DNA of 35,623 nucleotides, taken from the NCBI GenBank assembly GCA_021786375.1, contig JAJYNL010000003.1:1-35623 (forward strand). The letters are read 5' to 3'. This stretch comes from Actinomycetes bacterium. GTDB lineage: Bacteria > Actinomycetota > Acidimicrobiia > Acidimicrobiales > Acidimicrobiaceae. The notes under the pieces are model-generated. The model was not told the origin of the DNA and did no database searches. It saw nothing but the letters and a program-made list of their open reading frames with translations. This document shows, piece after piece, positions 1 to 7,988 of this stretch (positions are counted from its first letter, which is position 1; each line of letters opens with the position of its first letter). The translations under genes and the position numbers were made by a program.

Positions 1-476
1 AACTCCCACCATGACCAGATCGCTTCGAGCAATAGCCTGCGCTCACCATCTGGGTGGGACATGCGTGGATCAGACGGTCCCCTGGCGGTCACGACGTGTA
101 CCGGCCCGGCGGCCAACGGGGCCGAGCCGATCGGAAAGACCTGTGCTGCGATCACCGTCGGCACGTCGATACCGGCCTGATCAAGAGTTCCGGATATCCC
201 GGGCGAAACGTAGTGGCTCGGGCGCTCCCCCGTCAGCCGGACGCGCCGGCTGCGTTGGTGGTCGTAGGCCGCCCGGCGTTCCGGGTTGTTGAGAATCCGG
301 TAGGCCTCGGTGATCTCCTGGAAATGCCGTGTCGCGTCAGGATCCTCTGGTTTGGCGTCGGGATGCATCTCATGTGCGAGCCGTCGGTAGGCGCTGCGGA
401 TCTCTTCGGCGGACGCCTCCGGCCCGACCGCCAGGCACCGGTACATCCTCTCCTCGCTGCCAGGCTCGGATACCAT
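1..476 (-). CDS. J-domain (DnaJ-like) protein, 3' end beyond the window
   Basis: The frame is open from an ATG at 476 to the left edge, giving 158 codons without a stop. The first ~70 residues form a J domain: MYRCLAVGPEASAEEIRSAY, then the HPD motif (EMHPDAKPED) that stimulates the DnaK ATPase, then a helix ending NNPERRAAYDHQ. The rest is not recognised, and no Gly/Phe region or CxxCxGxG zinc repeats are seen in the visible part. It is therefore probably a short J-domain co-chaperone rather than canonical DnaJ. A GGGAGA ribosome site lies at about 485-490. The gene diverges from hsp20, and the shared 114-base region suggests common stress control. The J-domain call is firm; the C-terminal role is unknown. 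Confidence 0.85.
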   Translation of the reverse strand, partial: MVSEPGSEERMYRCLAVGPEASAEEIRSAYRRLAHEMHPDAKPEDPDATRHFQEITEAYRILNNPERRAAYDHQRSRRVRLTGERPSHYVSPGISGTLDQAGIDVPTVIAAQVFPIGSAPLAAGPVHVVTARGPSDPRMSHPDGERRLLLEAIWSWWE

Positions 477-514
477 AATCTAAGTCTCCCCGTGCAGATT
501 GATTTATGTTTCGC

Positions 515-542
515 TATAATAATAGTTGCCTCCGAGTAGGCA
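515..542 (+). promoter_or_regulatory. Probable hsp20 promoter -10 box with adjoining palindrome
   Basis: A perfect TATAAT at 515-520 sits in an AT-rich patch (about 498-524) of otherwise GC-rich DNA between the divergent J-domain and hsp20 genes. No good -35 box at 16-18 bases is evident. Just downstream, TGCCT (527-531) and AGGCA (538-542) form an inverted repeat with a 6-base spacer, placed where a repressor would cover the transcription start. It matches neither CIRCE nor HAIR, the known heat-shock operators. Its operator role is inference. Confidence 0.4.
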
Positions 543-590
543 CGGGAATCAGCGGTGGATCATTGGCGACCAGAAAGGAGGACTCCACCC

Positions 591-1010
591 ATGCTGATGC
601 GAACCGATCCGTTCCGTGATCTCGACCGTCTCACCCAGCAAGTCTTCGGAACTGTCGCTCGCCCGGCAGCCATGCCCATGGATGCCTACCGCAAAGGGAG
701 CGACTTCTACGTGCACTTCGACTTGCCCGGGATCGATCCTGACTCCATCGAGCTGACCGTGGAGCAAAACGTGCTCACCATCAGGGCCGAGCGGCCACGG
801 GCCTTGGCCGATGGCGCGGAGATGATCGTGAGTGAACGGCCGAGCGGCTCCTTCTCCCGGCAGCTCTTCCTGGGAGAGACCCTCGACACTGAGGCGATCG
901 CCGCCGACTATCACGCCGGGGTGCTGACACTGACGATTCCGGTGCGCGAAGCCGCCAAACCACGCAGGCTGTCGATTGCCACCAAGGACAGGCAACTGGC
1001 TTCGGCCTGA
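591..1010 (+). CDS. Hsp20/alpha-crystallin small heat-shock protein
   Basis: A 139-residue ATP-independent holdase that would bind unfolding proteins in the cytoplasm and pass them to DnaK/DnaJ. The alpha-crystallin domain runs from about residue 28 to 130. It shows the entry strand ([12 protein letters not shown]), [33 protein letters not shown], and the diagnostic end motif A[13 protein letters not shown]. Its length is typical of the family. The ATG at 591 is chosen because AAAGGAGG lies at 574-581 with a 9-base spacing; the frame stays open upstream to 555 but has no ribosome site there. A J-domain gene is divergent next door, consistent with a shared proteostasis role. Confidence 0.93.
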   Translation: MLMRTDPFRDLDRLTQQVFGTVARPAAMPMDAYRKGSDFYVHFDLPGIDPDSIELTVEQNVLTIRAERPRALADGAEMIVSERPSGSFSRQLFLGETLDTEAIAADYHAGVLTLTIPVREAAKPRRLSIATKDRQLASA

Positions 1011-1089
1011 CGGAACTACGTCCATCGCCGACCGGCTGGAACGGCCCGCTGCGGGTCGTGCGGCCCCCTCGCCTCCAAGAAGATATCGC

Positions 1090-1118
1090 CCGCCTCGGAG
1101 CTGCCGGCTCCGAGGCGG
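1090..1118. terminator. Perfect 11-bp hairpin downstream of hsp20
   Basis: CCGCCTCGGAG (1090-1100) pairs exactly with CTCCGAGGCGG (1108-1118) around a 7-base loop, 80 bases after the hsp20 stop. There is no T-run, so it resembles the U-poor hairpin terminators common in actinobacteria. It lies between convergent genes and could act on both strands. The rest of 1011-1345 holds no convincing gene; a weaker stem (GTGGCCC/GGGCCGC, about 1222-1242) could end the leftward lipoprotein transcript. Confidence 0.55.
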
Positions 1119-1345
1119 TAGGACTCTGAGCACGAAAGTGAGCCGGGCATAGGGGGCGAGGCATGCCGGCCTTGGTCACAAAAGAGCCCGTCCGCGCCTT
1201 TCGGCCCGGGAGGCGGATGGCGTGGCCCCGGGAAAGGGCCGCTTGGGAATCGGCAGAATCTCCCCCGGGTTGATCAAGTGGCCCCGGACCTTGAGTGGCT
1301 TGGCGGGCGGCTGGCCTCCGGCGTCACCTTCCACTCCGGTGCCCG

Positions 1346-2473
1346 TTACCCGGCCGAGGGTACCGCGACGATGGATCCACCTTTATGCCAGACACTTCCG
1401 CCGTCGTTGGTGTAATAGGTGACGAGTTTCCCACTCGCGCTGACTACCACGACTCCATCATGCAGGTCGGAAAAGCCCACGCTCATCACGGCCCCGGTGA
1501 CACCATTCATGGTGATAGGCGTATGCCAGGACAACGTGGCCGCGTCGAAGACGTTGAGCTGGGGAACTTGGCCGAGTAGGCCCGACACCGAGAAAACGTC
1601 TCCTTGGGAATCCGCACCGACCACTGGTCGGTTCGGCTCCAGTGGACTGGCGTAGGTTTTGCCGGGCGCCGCCACCTCGGTGACAAATCCGGTGGAGCCC
1701 TGCAAAGTGAGCGCGATATCGTAGGAGTTGGTGGCGAAGCCAGGTGGCACGTAGGCGTCCACCAGGCGTTCGCCGGCGGGGGCGGAGATCCTTACCTTGC
1801 TCCAGTCTGCTCCGCCGTCCACGGTTGCGTAGGCACCGGTTACCACTCCGCCGCTGATACGCGCCCCGAGCAGCGCCATGCCCTTGAGGCCACTTCCCCC
1901 GAATCCGAGAGCGGAGACCCCACCGCTGGAACCGGTAGCCACCGTATGCCACTTGACCTGGGTGACTGAGGATGTGAGCAGGCTGACCCCAGCGCCGGAG
2001 GAGCCCAGTGCGTAGAGCCGGCCGCCGCCGAGTCCCACCGCCTGGCGCACGGCTTCGAGGCTTCCTGGAAGGAAAACCGGGGCGGATACGTGTCCGGGAC
2101 CAAAGACGAAGACGACGGAGTTTTGCTGTGCGCCGTAGGCGAAGAAGCCGACAGCCTCATCCTGGGCGGGGGTGAAGGCAAGGGTGATACCGCGGCGCGG
2201 CGAGACATTGGCCGGCATGCGTAGCTTCCAGCTCCGGCCGCCGTTGCTGGAGCTGAAGGCGGCCCAGTAGGGGGTTATGAAGACAGAGGAGGAGTAGGAG
2301 TTGTGATAGCCAACCGTGTTCCAGAGCTGCTCGGTGCCAAAAGTTGCCTGCGCGAGGCCCGTGGTGGTTGTGGTGGAGGACGCGCCGGAGCTGCAGGAGG
2401 CGGCGACAACAGCCAGCAGGCCGGAGGCGGTCACGCTCAATATGCCCCTTCGTTTTGCGGAACCGATCAGCAA
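1346..2473 (-). CDS. Lipoprotein with Asp-box (BNR/YCF48-like) propeller repeats
   Basis: A 375-residue exported lipoprotein. The N-terminus has a basic stretch (AKRRG), a hydrophobic segment and a lipobox-like VAAS before Cys27, followed by a Ser/Thr-rich linker. Asp-box-like repeats (S/T-x-D/N-G-G-x-x-W) occur at SSNGGRSW (~residue 75), VDGGADW (~215) and NDGGSVW (~358), pointing to a beta-propeller. No catalytic sialidase residues are evident, so a binding or assembly role is more likely than glycosidase activity. The start is a TTG preceded by GGGAGG, which overlaps the end of the upstream gene; the stop-to-start gap is 1 base. It is therefore almost certainly co-transcribed and translationally coupled with the Sco-like membrane protein. 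Confidence 0.8.
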   Translation of the reverse strand: MLIGSAKRRGILSVTASGLLAVVAASCSSGASSTTTTTGLAQATFGTEQLWNTVGYHNSYSSSVFITPYWAAFSSSNGGRSWKLRMPANVSPRRGITLAFTPAQDEAVGFFAYGAQQNSVVFVFGPGHVSAPVFLPGSLEAVRQAVGLGGGRLYALGSSGAGVSLLTSSVTQVKWHTVATGSSGGVSALGFGGSGLKGMALLGARISGGVVTGAYATVDGGADWSKVRISAPAGERLVDAYVPPGFATNSYDIALTLQGSTGFVTEVAAPGKTYASPLEPNRPVVGADSQGDVFSVSGLLGQVPQLNVFDAATLSWHTPITMNGVTGAVMSVGFSDLHDGVVVVSASGKLVTYYTNDGGSVWHKGGSIVAVPSAG

Positions 2474-2474
2474 A

Positions 2475-4202
2475 CTAACCTCCCAGGGCTGCCTTGGCCG
2501 TTGCGGCTATCAAGGCCGAATACGAGTGCATCAGCTGCGGGGCGCCGCCCCCGCTGTCGGGTGTGACCGCCACCGTCCTCCCGCTCGGATCTATGAAGTA
2601 GATCACCTGGGGATGCGTGGGCAGGCCAATGACGCCGTTGGTGGGGATGACACCGTAATCGCCCCAGACACGGTCGAGGGTGGCAACCGGTCCGGTGAGG
2701 AAATGCCAGTTGGCAACTCCGGTGAGCCAGTGCTCCACGTCGTATTGGGCGACCGAGGCCGGCGTGGTGAAGGAGGGATTGATGTCGATGGCCACCATCT
2801 CGACCTTGCTCGCCTGAGCGCCTAGCGAGTCCACCGCATTCACTATCTCCTTGGACATAACCACACAGGTGTCGTAGCAGACCGGGTCGATGAAGGTGAG
2901 CACCACCGCCTTGCCCCTGAATCCCGCCAGGGAGAATCTCTTGCCCGAGGCGTCGGCGAGAGAGAAGGGCGGAGCCGGCTTGTTCACCAACGTCAAGCCT
3001 CCGCCGTCGGCCACCGCGGCATAGGTGGGTACCGCACCGATAACCGCTGGAAGCGCGACGAGCGTTGGGACAATGCCCACCACCAGTGCTGCCAGACCGA
3101 AAGAGACCCCGAGTGTGTGCGCCGCGGCCCCACTCGACTTGCCGGTTTCGGCGGGTCTTGCCAGCAACAGCACCGCGGAGAAGGCCGCCAGGGTCACCCC
3201 GGTGCCCAGGTCCGTGCCTGCCGGACCGACGAAGCCGAAGGCGGTCCCGAACCACCAGGCCAGCAGCGACAGGACCAGGGACGCTCCGGCCATTGCCCGC
3301 CTTTGCGCGGAGAGGATGAGGCCTAGCCCGACAAAAGCGGTGAACACCACCAAGAGCAGGTTCCACAGAGTGGGCTGGCTGGTGGTGTGGACCAGGAGGA
3401 AAGTAATCGGGGAGCTGAGCGGGCCGGGCAGTGAAGCAGCCTGGGCGGTACCAAAGATGACGGGCAGCCCTTTGCCCGTCCAGAGGTCTTCGAATGGCGC
3501 CGCCTGCAGTCCCGCAGCCAGGATCCAGAAGATCCCGAGACCAGTGGCCAGCCCGGACCAGGAGCGCTGCTTGGCGAGCGCCTGGTTCCGCAAAGCGAGG
3601 AAGGCACCCGCGGCTGCCAGCACCAGGCCCGCACCTGGAGCTCCTGATAGAAAGGACGCTCCGGGAAGGAACAGGCCTCCGAAGCCCTGCTGGAGAATCC
3701 AGATCGCCAGGGCGACGGCTATCGAGAGCGTTGCTCCGAACCGGCGCACGCGCTCGCGGCGCCCGGCCACGAGCAGCAGCCCCACAGCAGCCTCCAGCCA
3801 TGCCAGGCCGGCGGCGGTGGCCAGGGGGTTGAAGCGCCACAGGTACAGTCCAGCTCGCATCAGCCAGGCAACCGCTGCGGGCTCGCCCACCAGCGACGGG
3901 GTGATCACCGTTGCCGCCATATGGTAAACAACCGCCGGCCTCGAGATGAGAACGGCGTTCAAGATCCAAATGCAACCGATCATCAGCCTGAAGACGTGCG
4001 CCCCCCTGGGCTCGGGACCTTCGTCCTCTCGCGAGAATGCCGCGGCGATCGGGCCCGGCAAGCGGGCGAAAAAGCCTGGCGCTCCAAGGGACGCCAGGTA
4101 AGCGGCGCCCCCGATGACGAATACCGCCAGAGCTCCATAGGCAAGACGGAGATAGATGCCGTTGGCTAGGTTGGCGGTTATCACCGCGCCAGGCAGCGCC
4201 AT
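2475..4202 (-). CDS. Multi-span membrane protein fused to a C-terminal Sco1/SenC-like domain
   Basis: A 575-residue protein. Residues 1-395 are strongly hydrophobic with roughly nine or ten predicted membrane spans (e.g. 20-40, 70-90, 130-147, 158-176, 190-205, 282-300, 306-325, 336-348, 365-392). Residues ~405-575 form an outward-facing thioredoxin-fold domain. This carries CYDTC (Cys442, Cys446) and His530 before the IYFIDPSG strand, which is the copper-binding triad of Sco proteins that help build the CuA centre of cytochrome c oxidase. The family CxxxCP proline is absent. The fusion to a membrane domain is unusual, since Sco proteins normally have one anchor. ATG 4202 has GAGGAG upstream. 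No oxidase genes are nearby, so an alternative role in thiol redox delivery remains open. Confidence 0.8.
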   Translation of the reverse strand: MALPGAVITANLANGIYLRLAYGALAVFVIGGAAYLASLGAPGFFARLPGPIAAAFSREDEGPEPRGAHVFRLMIGCIWILNAVLISRPAVVYHMAATVITPSLVGEPAAVAWLMRAGLYLWRFNPLATAAGLAWLEAAVGLLLVAGRRERVRRFGATLSIAVALAIWILQQGFGGLFLPGASFLSGAPGAGLVLAAAGAFLALRNQALAKQRSWSGLATGLGIFWILAAGLQAAPFEDLWTGKGLPVIFGTAQAASLPGPLSSPITFLLVHTTSQPTLWNLLLVVFTAFVGLGLILSAQRRAMAGASLVLSLLAWWFGTAFGFVGPAGTDLGTGVTLAAFSAVLLLARPAETGKSSGAAAHTLGVSFGLAALVVGIVPTLVALPAVIGAVPTYAAVADGGGLTLVNKPAPPFSLADASGKRFSLAGFRGKAVVLTFIDPVCYDTCVVMSKEIVNAVDSLGAQASKVEMVAIDINPSFTTPASVAQYDVEHWLTGVANWHFLTGPVATLDRVWGDYGVIPTNGVIGLPTHPQVIYFIDPSGRTVAVTPDSGGGAPQLMHSYSALIAATAKAALGG

Positions 4203-4319
4203 GCGGCATTCTCCTCACAGGGGTGGGCCCGGGCGATCGCAGTCCGGGCGGGCTCTGGACATATTAACGATCCAGGGCAGGGCCCGGTGCAGAGGCTGCC
4301 GGTGCTCGTTCCCGCCGGA

Positions 4320-5732
4320 TCAGGCCTCCATGCCCCAGGACGCCCAACCCCCCAGGTCGCGGGCCAGTGCATTGGCTTGCAGCGGGCCTCGGGAGCCCCG
4401 ATAATAGATCTCGCATTCGGGCGGGTCCGTTATGGCCGGCTCGACGATACGCCACGCCTCAATTACGGCGTCCTGACGGGCGAAGCGCGACAGGTCTCCA
4501 TTCATCGCATCGGCAAGCAGCACCCGGTAGGCCTCGCTTGCACTTGCGGACAGGCACGGGTCGGCCACCTCCAGGTCGACAGGGGTGGGCAAGAGCTCTG
4601 AACCGGGGGTCTTCACCTGTAGCCGCAAGGTGATCCGCTCGGAGGGCTTCATCTCGAAACGCAGCTCGTTGGGGAGCAGGGATGCCGCTGAGGCCTCTCC
4701 GAACAGGCGCGAAGGTGGCTCCTTGAATCGGACCACCGCTTCGGTGCTCGTGGCATTCAAGTGCTTGCCCGTCCTTATCAGGAACGGCACTCCTGCCCAG
4801 CGCCAGTTGTCGATCTGAGTGCGCAGCGCAACGTAGGTCTCGGTGGCCGAATGTGGATCCACACCGACTTCGCTCCGGTAGCCCTCGTATTGGCCACGTA
4901 CCACGTGACCTGGTTTGGGCGCCCGCATCGCCTTCAGCACCTTCAGCCTCTCGTCCCGGAGCGCATCGGGATCGTTCGACGCCGGTGGCTCCAGCGCCAG
5001 GAGGGCAACCAGCTGCAGGAGGTGGTTCTGCACCACGTCGCGCGTGGCGCCTATGCGGTCGTAGAAGGCGCCGCGCCCCTCGATGCCGAAGTCCTCGGCC
5101 ATGGTTATCTGGACGCTCGAGATCAGGTTGCGATTCCAGATCGGTTCCAGGATCGAGTTGGCGAAGCGGAACACCAGCAGGTTCTGAACCGGCTCCTTGC
5201 CCAGGAAGTGGTCGATCCGGTAGATGGACTCCTCAGGGAAATGGCGATGCAGGTGGGTGTTCAGACGCATCGCGGATTCGGTGTCCCGGCCGAAGGGTTT
5301 CTCGATTACCACCCTGGCGGCGCGATTGAGATGACGGGCGGCAATGCCCTCCACCACCGTTTCGAACATGTCGGGCGGCACCGCGAGGTAGAAGATGGGT
5401 CGATGGTACCCGACCAGCTCGGCCTCCAACTTCTCGAAGAGGGAGACGTCCTGGTAGTTGCCACCGAGGTAGCAGAGGCTCTCGTTCATTCGATCGAGAA
5501 CCTCGATGTCGATGTCCTCGCCTGCCAGCTTGATGGAATTTACGGCGTAGTGGCGGAACTGCTCGTCGCTCCACTGCGTAGCCGCGACGCCGATCACCTT
5601 GGAGGGGAGCTGGCCCCGGAGAGCGAGGCGGTAGCAGGCGGGAAGGAGCTTCTTCTGGGCGAGATCTCCCGATGCCCCGAAGAGCACCAGGGCGTCAGAT
5701 TTAGGTCTTTTCCTGCCGATGGCCGCCGTCAA
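4320..5732 (-). CDS. zwf: Glucose-6-phosphate 1-dehydrogenase
   Basis: A 470-residue enzyme that oxidises glucose-6-phosphate to 6-phosphogluconolactone with NADP+, the entry step of the oxidative pentose phosphate pathway. The N-terminal Rossmann fingerprint [13 protein letters not shown] is at residues 19-31, and EKPFGRD is near 145-150. The substrate/active-site signature RIDHFLGKE is at 172-180, with Phe replacing the usual Tyr. The length fits the family. The start is a TTG with GAGGAG about 6 bases upstream. The usual partners (gnd, pgl, opcA, tal) are not adjacent. The 117 bases below it, before the Sco-like gene, probably carry that gene's promoter. Confidence 0.95.
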   Translation of the reverse strand: MTAAIGRKRPKSDALVLFGASGDLAQKKLLPACYRLALRGQLPSKVIGVAATQWSDEQFRHYAVNSIKLAGEDIDIEVLDRMNESLCYLGGNYQDVSLFEKLEAELVGYHRPIFYLAVPPDMFETVVEGIAARHLNRAARVVIEKPFGRDTESAMRLNTHLHRHFPEESIYRIDHFLGKEPVQNLLVFRFANSILEPIWNRNLISSVQITMAEDFGIEGRGAFYDRIGATRDVVQNHLLQLVALLALEPPASNDPDALRDERLKVLKAMRAPKPGHVVRGQYEGYRSEVGVDPHSATETYVALRTQIDNWRWAGVPFLIRTGKHLNATSTEAVVRFKEPPSRLFGEASAASLLPNELRFEMKPSERITLRLQVKTPGSELLPTPVDLEVADPCLSASASEAYRVLLADAMNGDLSRFARQDAVIEAWRIVEPAITDPPECEIYYRGSRGPLQANALARDLGGWASWGMEA

Positions 5733-5886
5733 GCTGAACTCCTCGCCGGGCCGGCTCCGGCCCCTTGAGCTGAACCTACCACCGTACCTCGAATTCGGTG
5801 CCTCGGGGCCCCCTGGTCTGGTTTGCCTGGCACTCAGCTTGCCGTAGTAGGGTTTTTGGTCAGGCAGGCTACGGAGAGTATCAGCG

Positions 5887-6441
5887 ATGTCATTTTCCAG
5901 TTCGGAAGCGCACGGGCGACTTAATCCCTATGTCACTTTCGGCACCACCCCGGCGGGCTTCTGGCGCCGGGTATTTTCCACTCTCGTCGACGAGCTGGCC
6001 GTATTCCTGATGGTCGTGGCCATTGCCAAGGTCGTCGCTCCCGGCATCTCCATCACCGGGGCAACCAGCGGTGCCGCCTTCTATCATGCCGCCTTTGTCT
6101 TCACGACTCTGATGGTCGTGGTATACACCGCCTACGAAGTGATCCTCGTAGGTCGCAGTCCCGGGCGAACGCTGGGCTGCTACGTGGCGGGGATCCAGGT
6201 CGTCTCCACGCTGATGGACACTCCGGGATACTCCCGCTCGTCCAAGCGCGTCGCGGTCTATCTGGCCAGCGAAGTCCTGGGCTTCACACCTGTGCCGGGC
6301 CTTGGCCAGCTGCTCTTTCTGGTCGACAACCTCTGGATGCTCTTTGACCGCGATCGCCAAACCCTACACGACAAGATCGCCGATACCTACGTGATCATTC
6401 ATCGCCGAGGCGTGGTGGAGCAGCGGCAGGAGAGCTTCTAG
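5887..6441 (+). CDS. RDD-family membrane protein
   Basis: A 184-residue integral membrane protein. It shows the family hallmarks: [19 protein letters not shown] at the first span (Arg and Asp of the R-D-D signature), two further hydrophobic segments, and [17 protein letters not shown], the conserved re-entrant motif after the second span. A final hydrophobic stretch precedes [17 protein letters not shown], the usual family ending. RDD proteins are of mixed function; some are linked to Na+/H+ exchange. GGAGAG lies upstream of ATG 5887. It diverges from zwf across 154 bases and is followed by the PsiE-like gene 43 bases on, so the two may form an operon. No specific substrate can be named. Confidence 0.85.
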   Translation: MSFSSSEAHGRLNPYVTFGTTPAGFWRRVFSTLVDELAVFLMVVAIAKVVAPGISITGATSGAAFYHAAFVFTTLMVVVYTAYEVILVGRSPGRTLGCYVAGIQVVSTLMDTPGYSRSSKRVAVYLASEVLGFTPVPGLGQLLFLVDNLWMLFDRDRQTLHDKIADTYVIIHRRGVVEQRQESF

Positions 6442-6484
6442 ACCACTCGTTCCTGCTCGGCCGCGGCACTGTTATGCTTTTCGC

Positions 6485-6985
6485 ATGCCGCAATGGGATG
6501 TAACAGGGCCTGTCAACACCATAATCGACTGGGCGGAGAAGGTCCTTTACGTAGCCGTGGCCGTGCTGTTGGTCGCGATGTCCGCCTTCGTGATCGTCCA
6601 GTCGTTCCGTGACCTGTTCCAGCTCAACCAGGCCAAGTCGCTCACCACCGACCTTGCCGTGGTGCTGAACGACATCCTGTTTGCGATTATCATCCTCGAG
6701 CTGCTCTCGACCGTGGTTGCCCACCTTCGAAAAGGCGGGTTCCAAGTAAAGGCCTTCTTATATATCGGCATCATCTCGTCGGTGCGGCGGATACTCGTGC
6801 TTGGCGCTCAGCTCTCCGCCGGCTCCAAACTTCCCGAGGCCACCTTCCACAACGGCATTATCGAACTCGGTGTCGATGCCGGGGTGGTTCTGGTCCTGGC
6901 GATCGCGCTCATGATCGTGCGATCGCGCAACGTCCGGGCGCCTTCGTTGGGCAGGGTGGCGCGCCCGCCGGAGGCAAGTCTTTAG
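6485..6985 (+). CDS. PsiE-family (phosphate-starvation-inducible E) membrane protein
   Basis: A 166-residue membrane protein with four predicted spans (about residues 17-40, 60-82, 90-110 and 130-150). The central region VLNDILFAIIILELLSTVVA followed by QVKAFLYIGIISSVRRIL matches the PsiE family core. In Escherichia coli psiE responds to phosphate starvation and cAMP-CRP, but its biochemical role is unknown and no Pho box is visible here. The gene follows the RDD gene by 43 bases. Its stop TAG (6983-6985) interlocks with the stop TAA of the convergent aldo/keto reductase (6982-6984), leaving no room for a terminator between them. Confidence 0.8.
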   Translation: MPQWDVTGPVNTIIDWAEKVLYVAVAVLLVAMSAFVIVQSFRDLFQLNQAKSLTTDLAVVLNDILFAIIILELLSTVVAHLRKGGFQVKAFLYIGIISSVRRILVLGAQLSAGSKLPEATFHNGIIELGVDAGVVLVLAIALMIVRSRNVRAPSLGRVARPPEASL

Positions 6986-7974
6986 CGTTCCGCGTCCCCG
7001 TAGCGAAAGTGGTGGGTTAGCTCCTCGAGCAGCGAGAGCACTGCGGGCTCCAGCTGAACGTCCAGGGCGGCCGCCGTGTCGGCCAGCTGTTCCGGAGCAC
7101 TAGCGCCGATGATGGGTGCTGTCACCGCCGGATTGTGAAGAACCCAGGCAAGCGCCAGGGTTGCCGTCTTCAGACCGACGTCGGCGGCGACCCGGCCGAT
7201 GTCCGCCACCGCTTCGAAGGCGGATCCATGCCAATACCGCTTCTGGTAGATCCCCTGGGCGGTTCCCAGGGTGAAGCGGGTCCCGGGGGTTGGATCCGAG
7301 GTGGGATCGTGCTTCCCGGTCAGCATTCCACCGGCCAGGGGGTTGTAGGGGATCACCCCGATCGCATCGGTAGCACAGAGCGGGAACAGCTCTCGTTCGA
7401 ACTCGCGAAAGAGGAGGTTGTAGCGCGGCTGCACGGTGGCAAATCGTGCCAGACCATTCGCGGCGGCAACCCCTTGGGCGCGTGCCAACTGCCAGGCAAG
7501 AAAATTGGAGGCACCGATGTAACGCACCTTGCCTTGGCGGACCAGGTCGTCCAAGGCCGACATGGTCTCCTCGATCGGCGTCTCGGGGTCGTAGCGGTGG
7601 AGCTGGTAAAGGTCGATGTAGTCGGTGCCAAGGCGCTTCAGGGATCCTTCGACGGCATCCATGATGTGCTTGCGCGAATTACCCTCGTGGAAGGCCTTGG
7701 GGCCCATCCGTCCCGAGCACTTGCTGGCAATGATGAATTCGGAGCGTCGCCCGCGCAGCCACCTCCCGACGATCTCCTCGGTCCGCCCCACCGTCTCCAG
7801 GCTTCCACCGAGTGGGTACACGTCCGCAAGGTCGAGGAAGTCGATGCCGTGCTCGTGAGCGGCATCAAGGATGCGGATGGAGGTCGCCTCGTCAACCTGT
7901 AGTCCGAAGGTCATGGTCCCCAGGCACAGCTTGGAGACGACGAGTCCGGTTGATCCGAGCCGGGTGTAGCGCAT
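6982..7974 (-). CDS. Aldo/keto reductase
   Basis: A 330-residue NADPH-dependent carbonyl reductase of the soluble (beta/alpha)8-barrel family. The catalytic tetrad is present: Asp48 and Tyr53 in FLDLADVY, Lys85 in IIASKCSG and His126 in LYQLHRYDP. Later sections include VRYIGASNFLAWQL, the NADPH-side QPRYNLLFREFERELFPLC, and a cofactor-binding C-terminus with APIIGAS. It resembles the YajO/Tas/Kvbeta-type subgroup, but the natural substrate cannot be read from sequence. It starts 14 bases after gcvPB ends, so it may be transcribed at the tail of the glycine-cleavage operon. Any metabolic link is unproven. Confidence 0.93.
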   Translation of the reverse strand: MRYTRLGSTGLVVSKLCLGTMTFGLQVDEATSIRILDAAHEHGIDFLDLADVYPLGGSLETVGRTEEIVGRWLRGRRSEFIIASKCSGRMGPKAFHEGNSRKHIMDAVEGSLKRLGTDYIDLYQLHRYDPETPIEETMSALDDLVRQGKVRYIGASNFLAWQLARAQGVAAANGLARFATVQPRYNLLFREFERELFPLCATDAIGVIPYNPLAGGMLTGKHDPTSDPTPGTRFTLGTAQGIYQKRYWHGSAFEAVADIGRVAADVGLKTATLALAWVLHNPAVTAPIIGASAPEQLADTAAALDVQLEPAVLSLLEELTHHFRYGDAER

Positions 7975-7988
7975 GTTTGGTTCCCTTC

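Noticed and set aside
477-590. CIRCE or HAIR heat-shock operator
   Set aside because: Neither TTAGCACTC-N9-GAGTGCTAA nor CTTGAGT-N7-ACTCAAG is present.
2467-4218. A 583-codon open frame overlapping the Sco-like membrane gene in another frame of the same strand
   Set aside because: It is rich in Arg, Gly and Pro without domains, while the overlapping frame has the full copper motif and membrane spans; this is a GC-driven shadow.
4761-5768. A 335-codon open frame antisense to zwf
   Set aside because: No motif and no ribosome site; zwf on the other strand has all family signatures.
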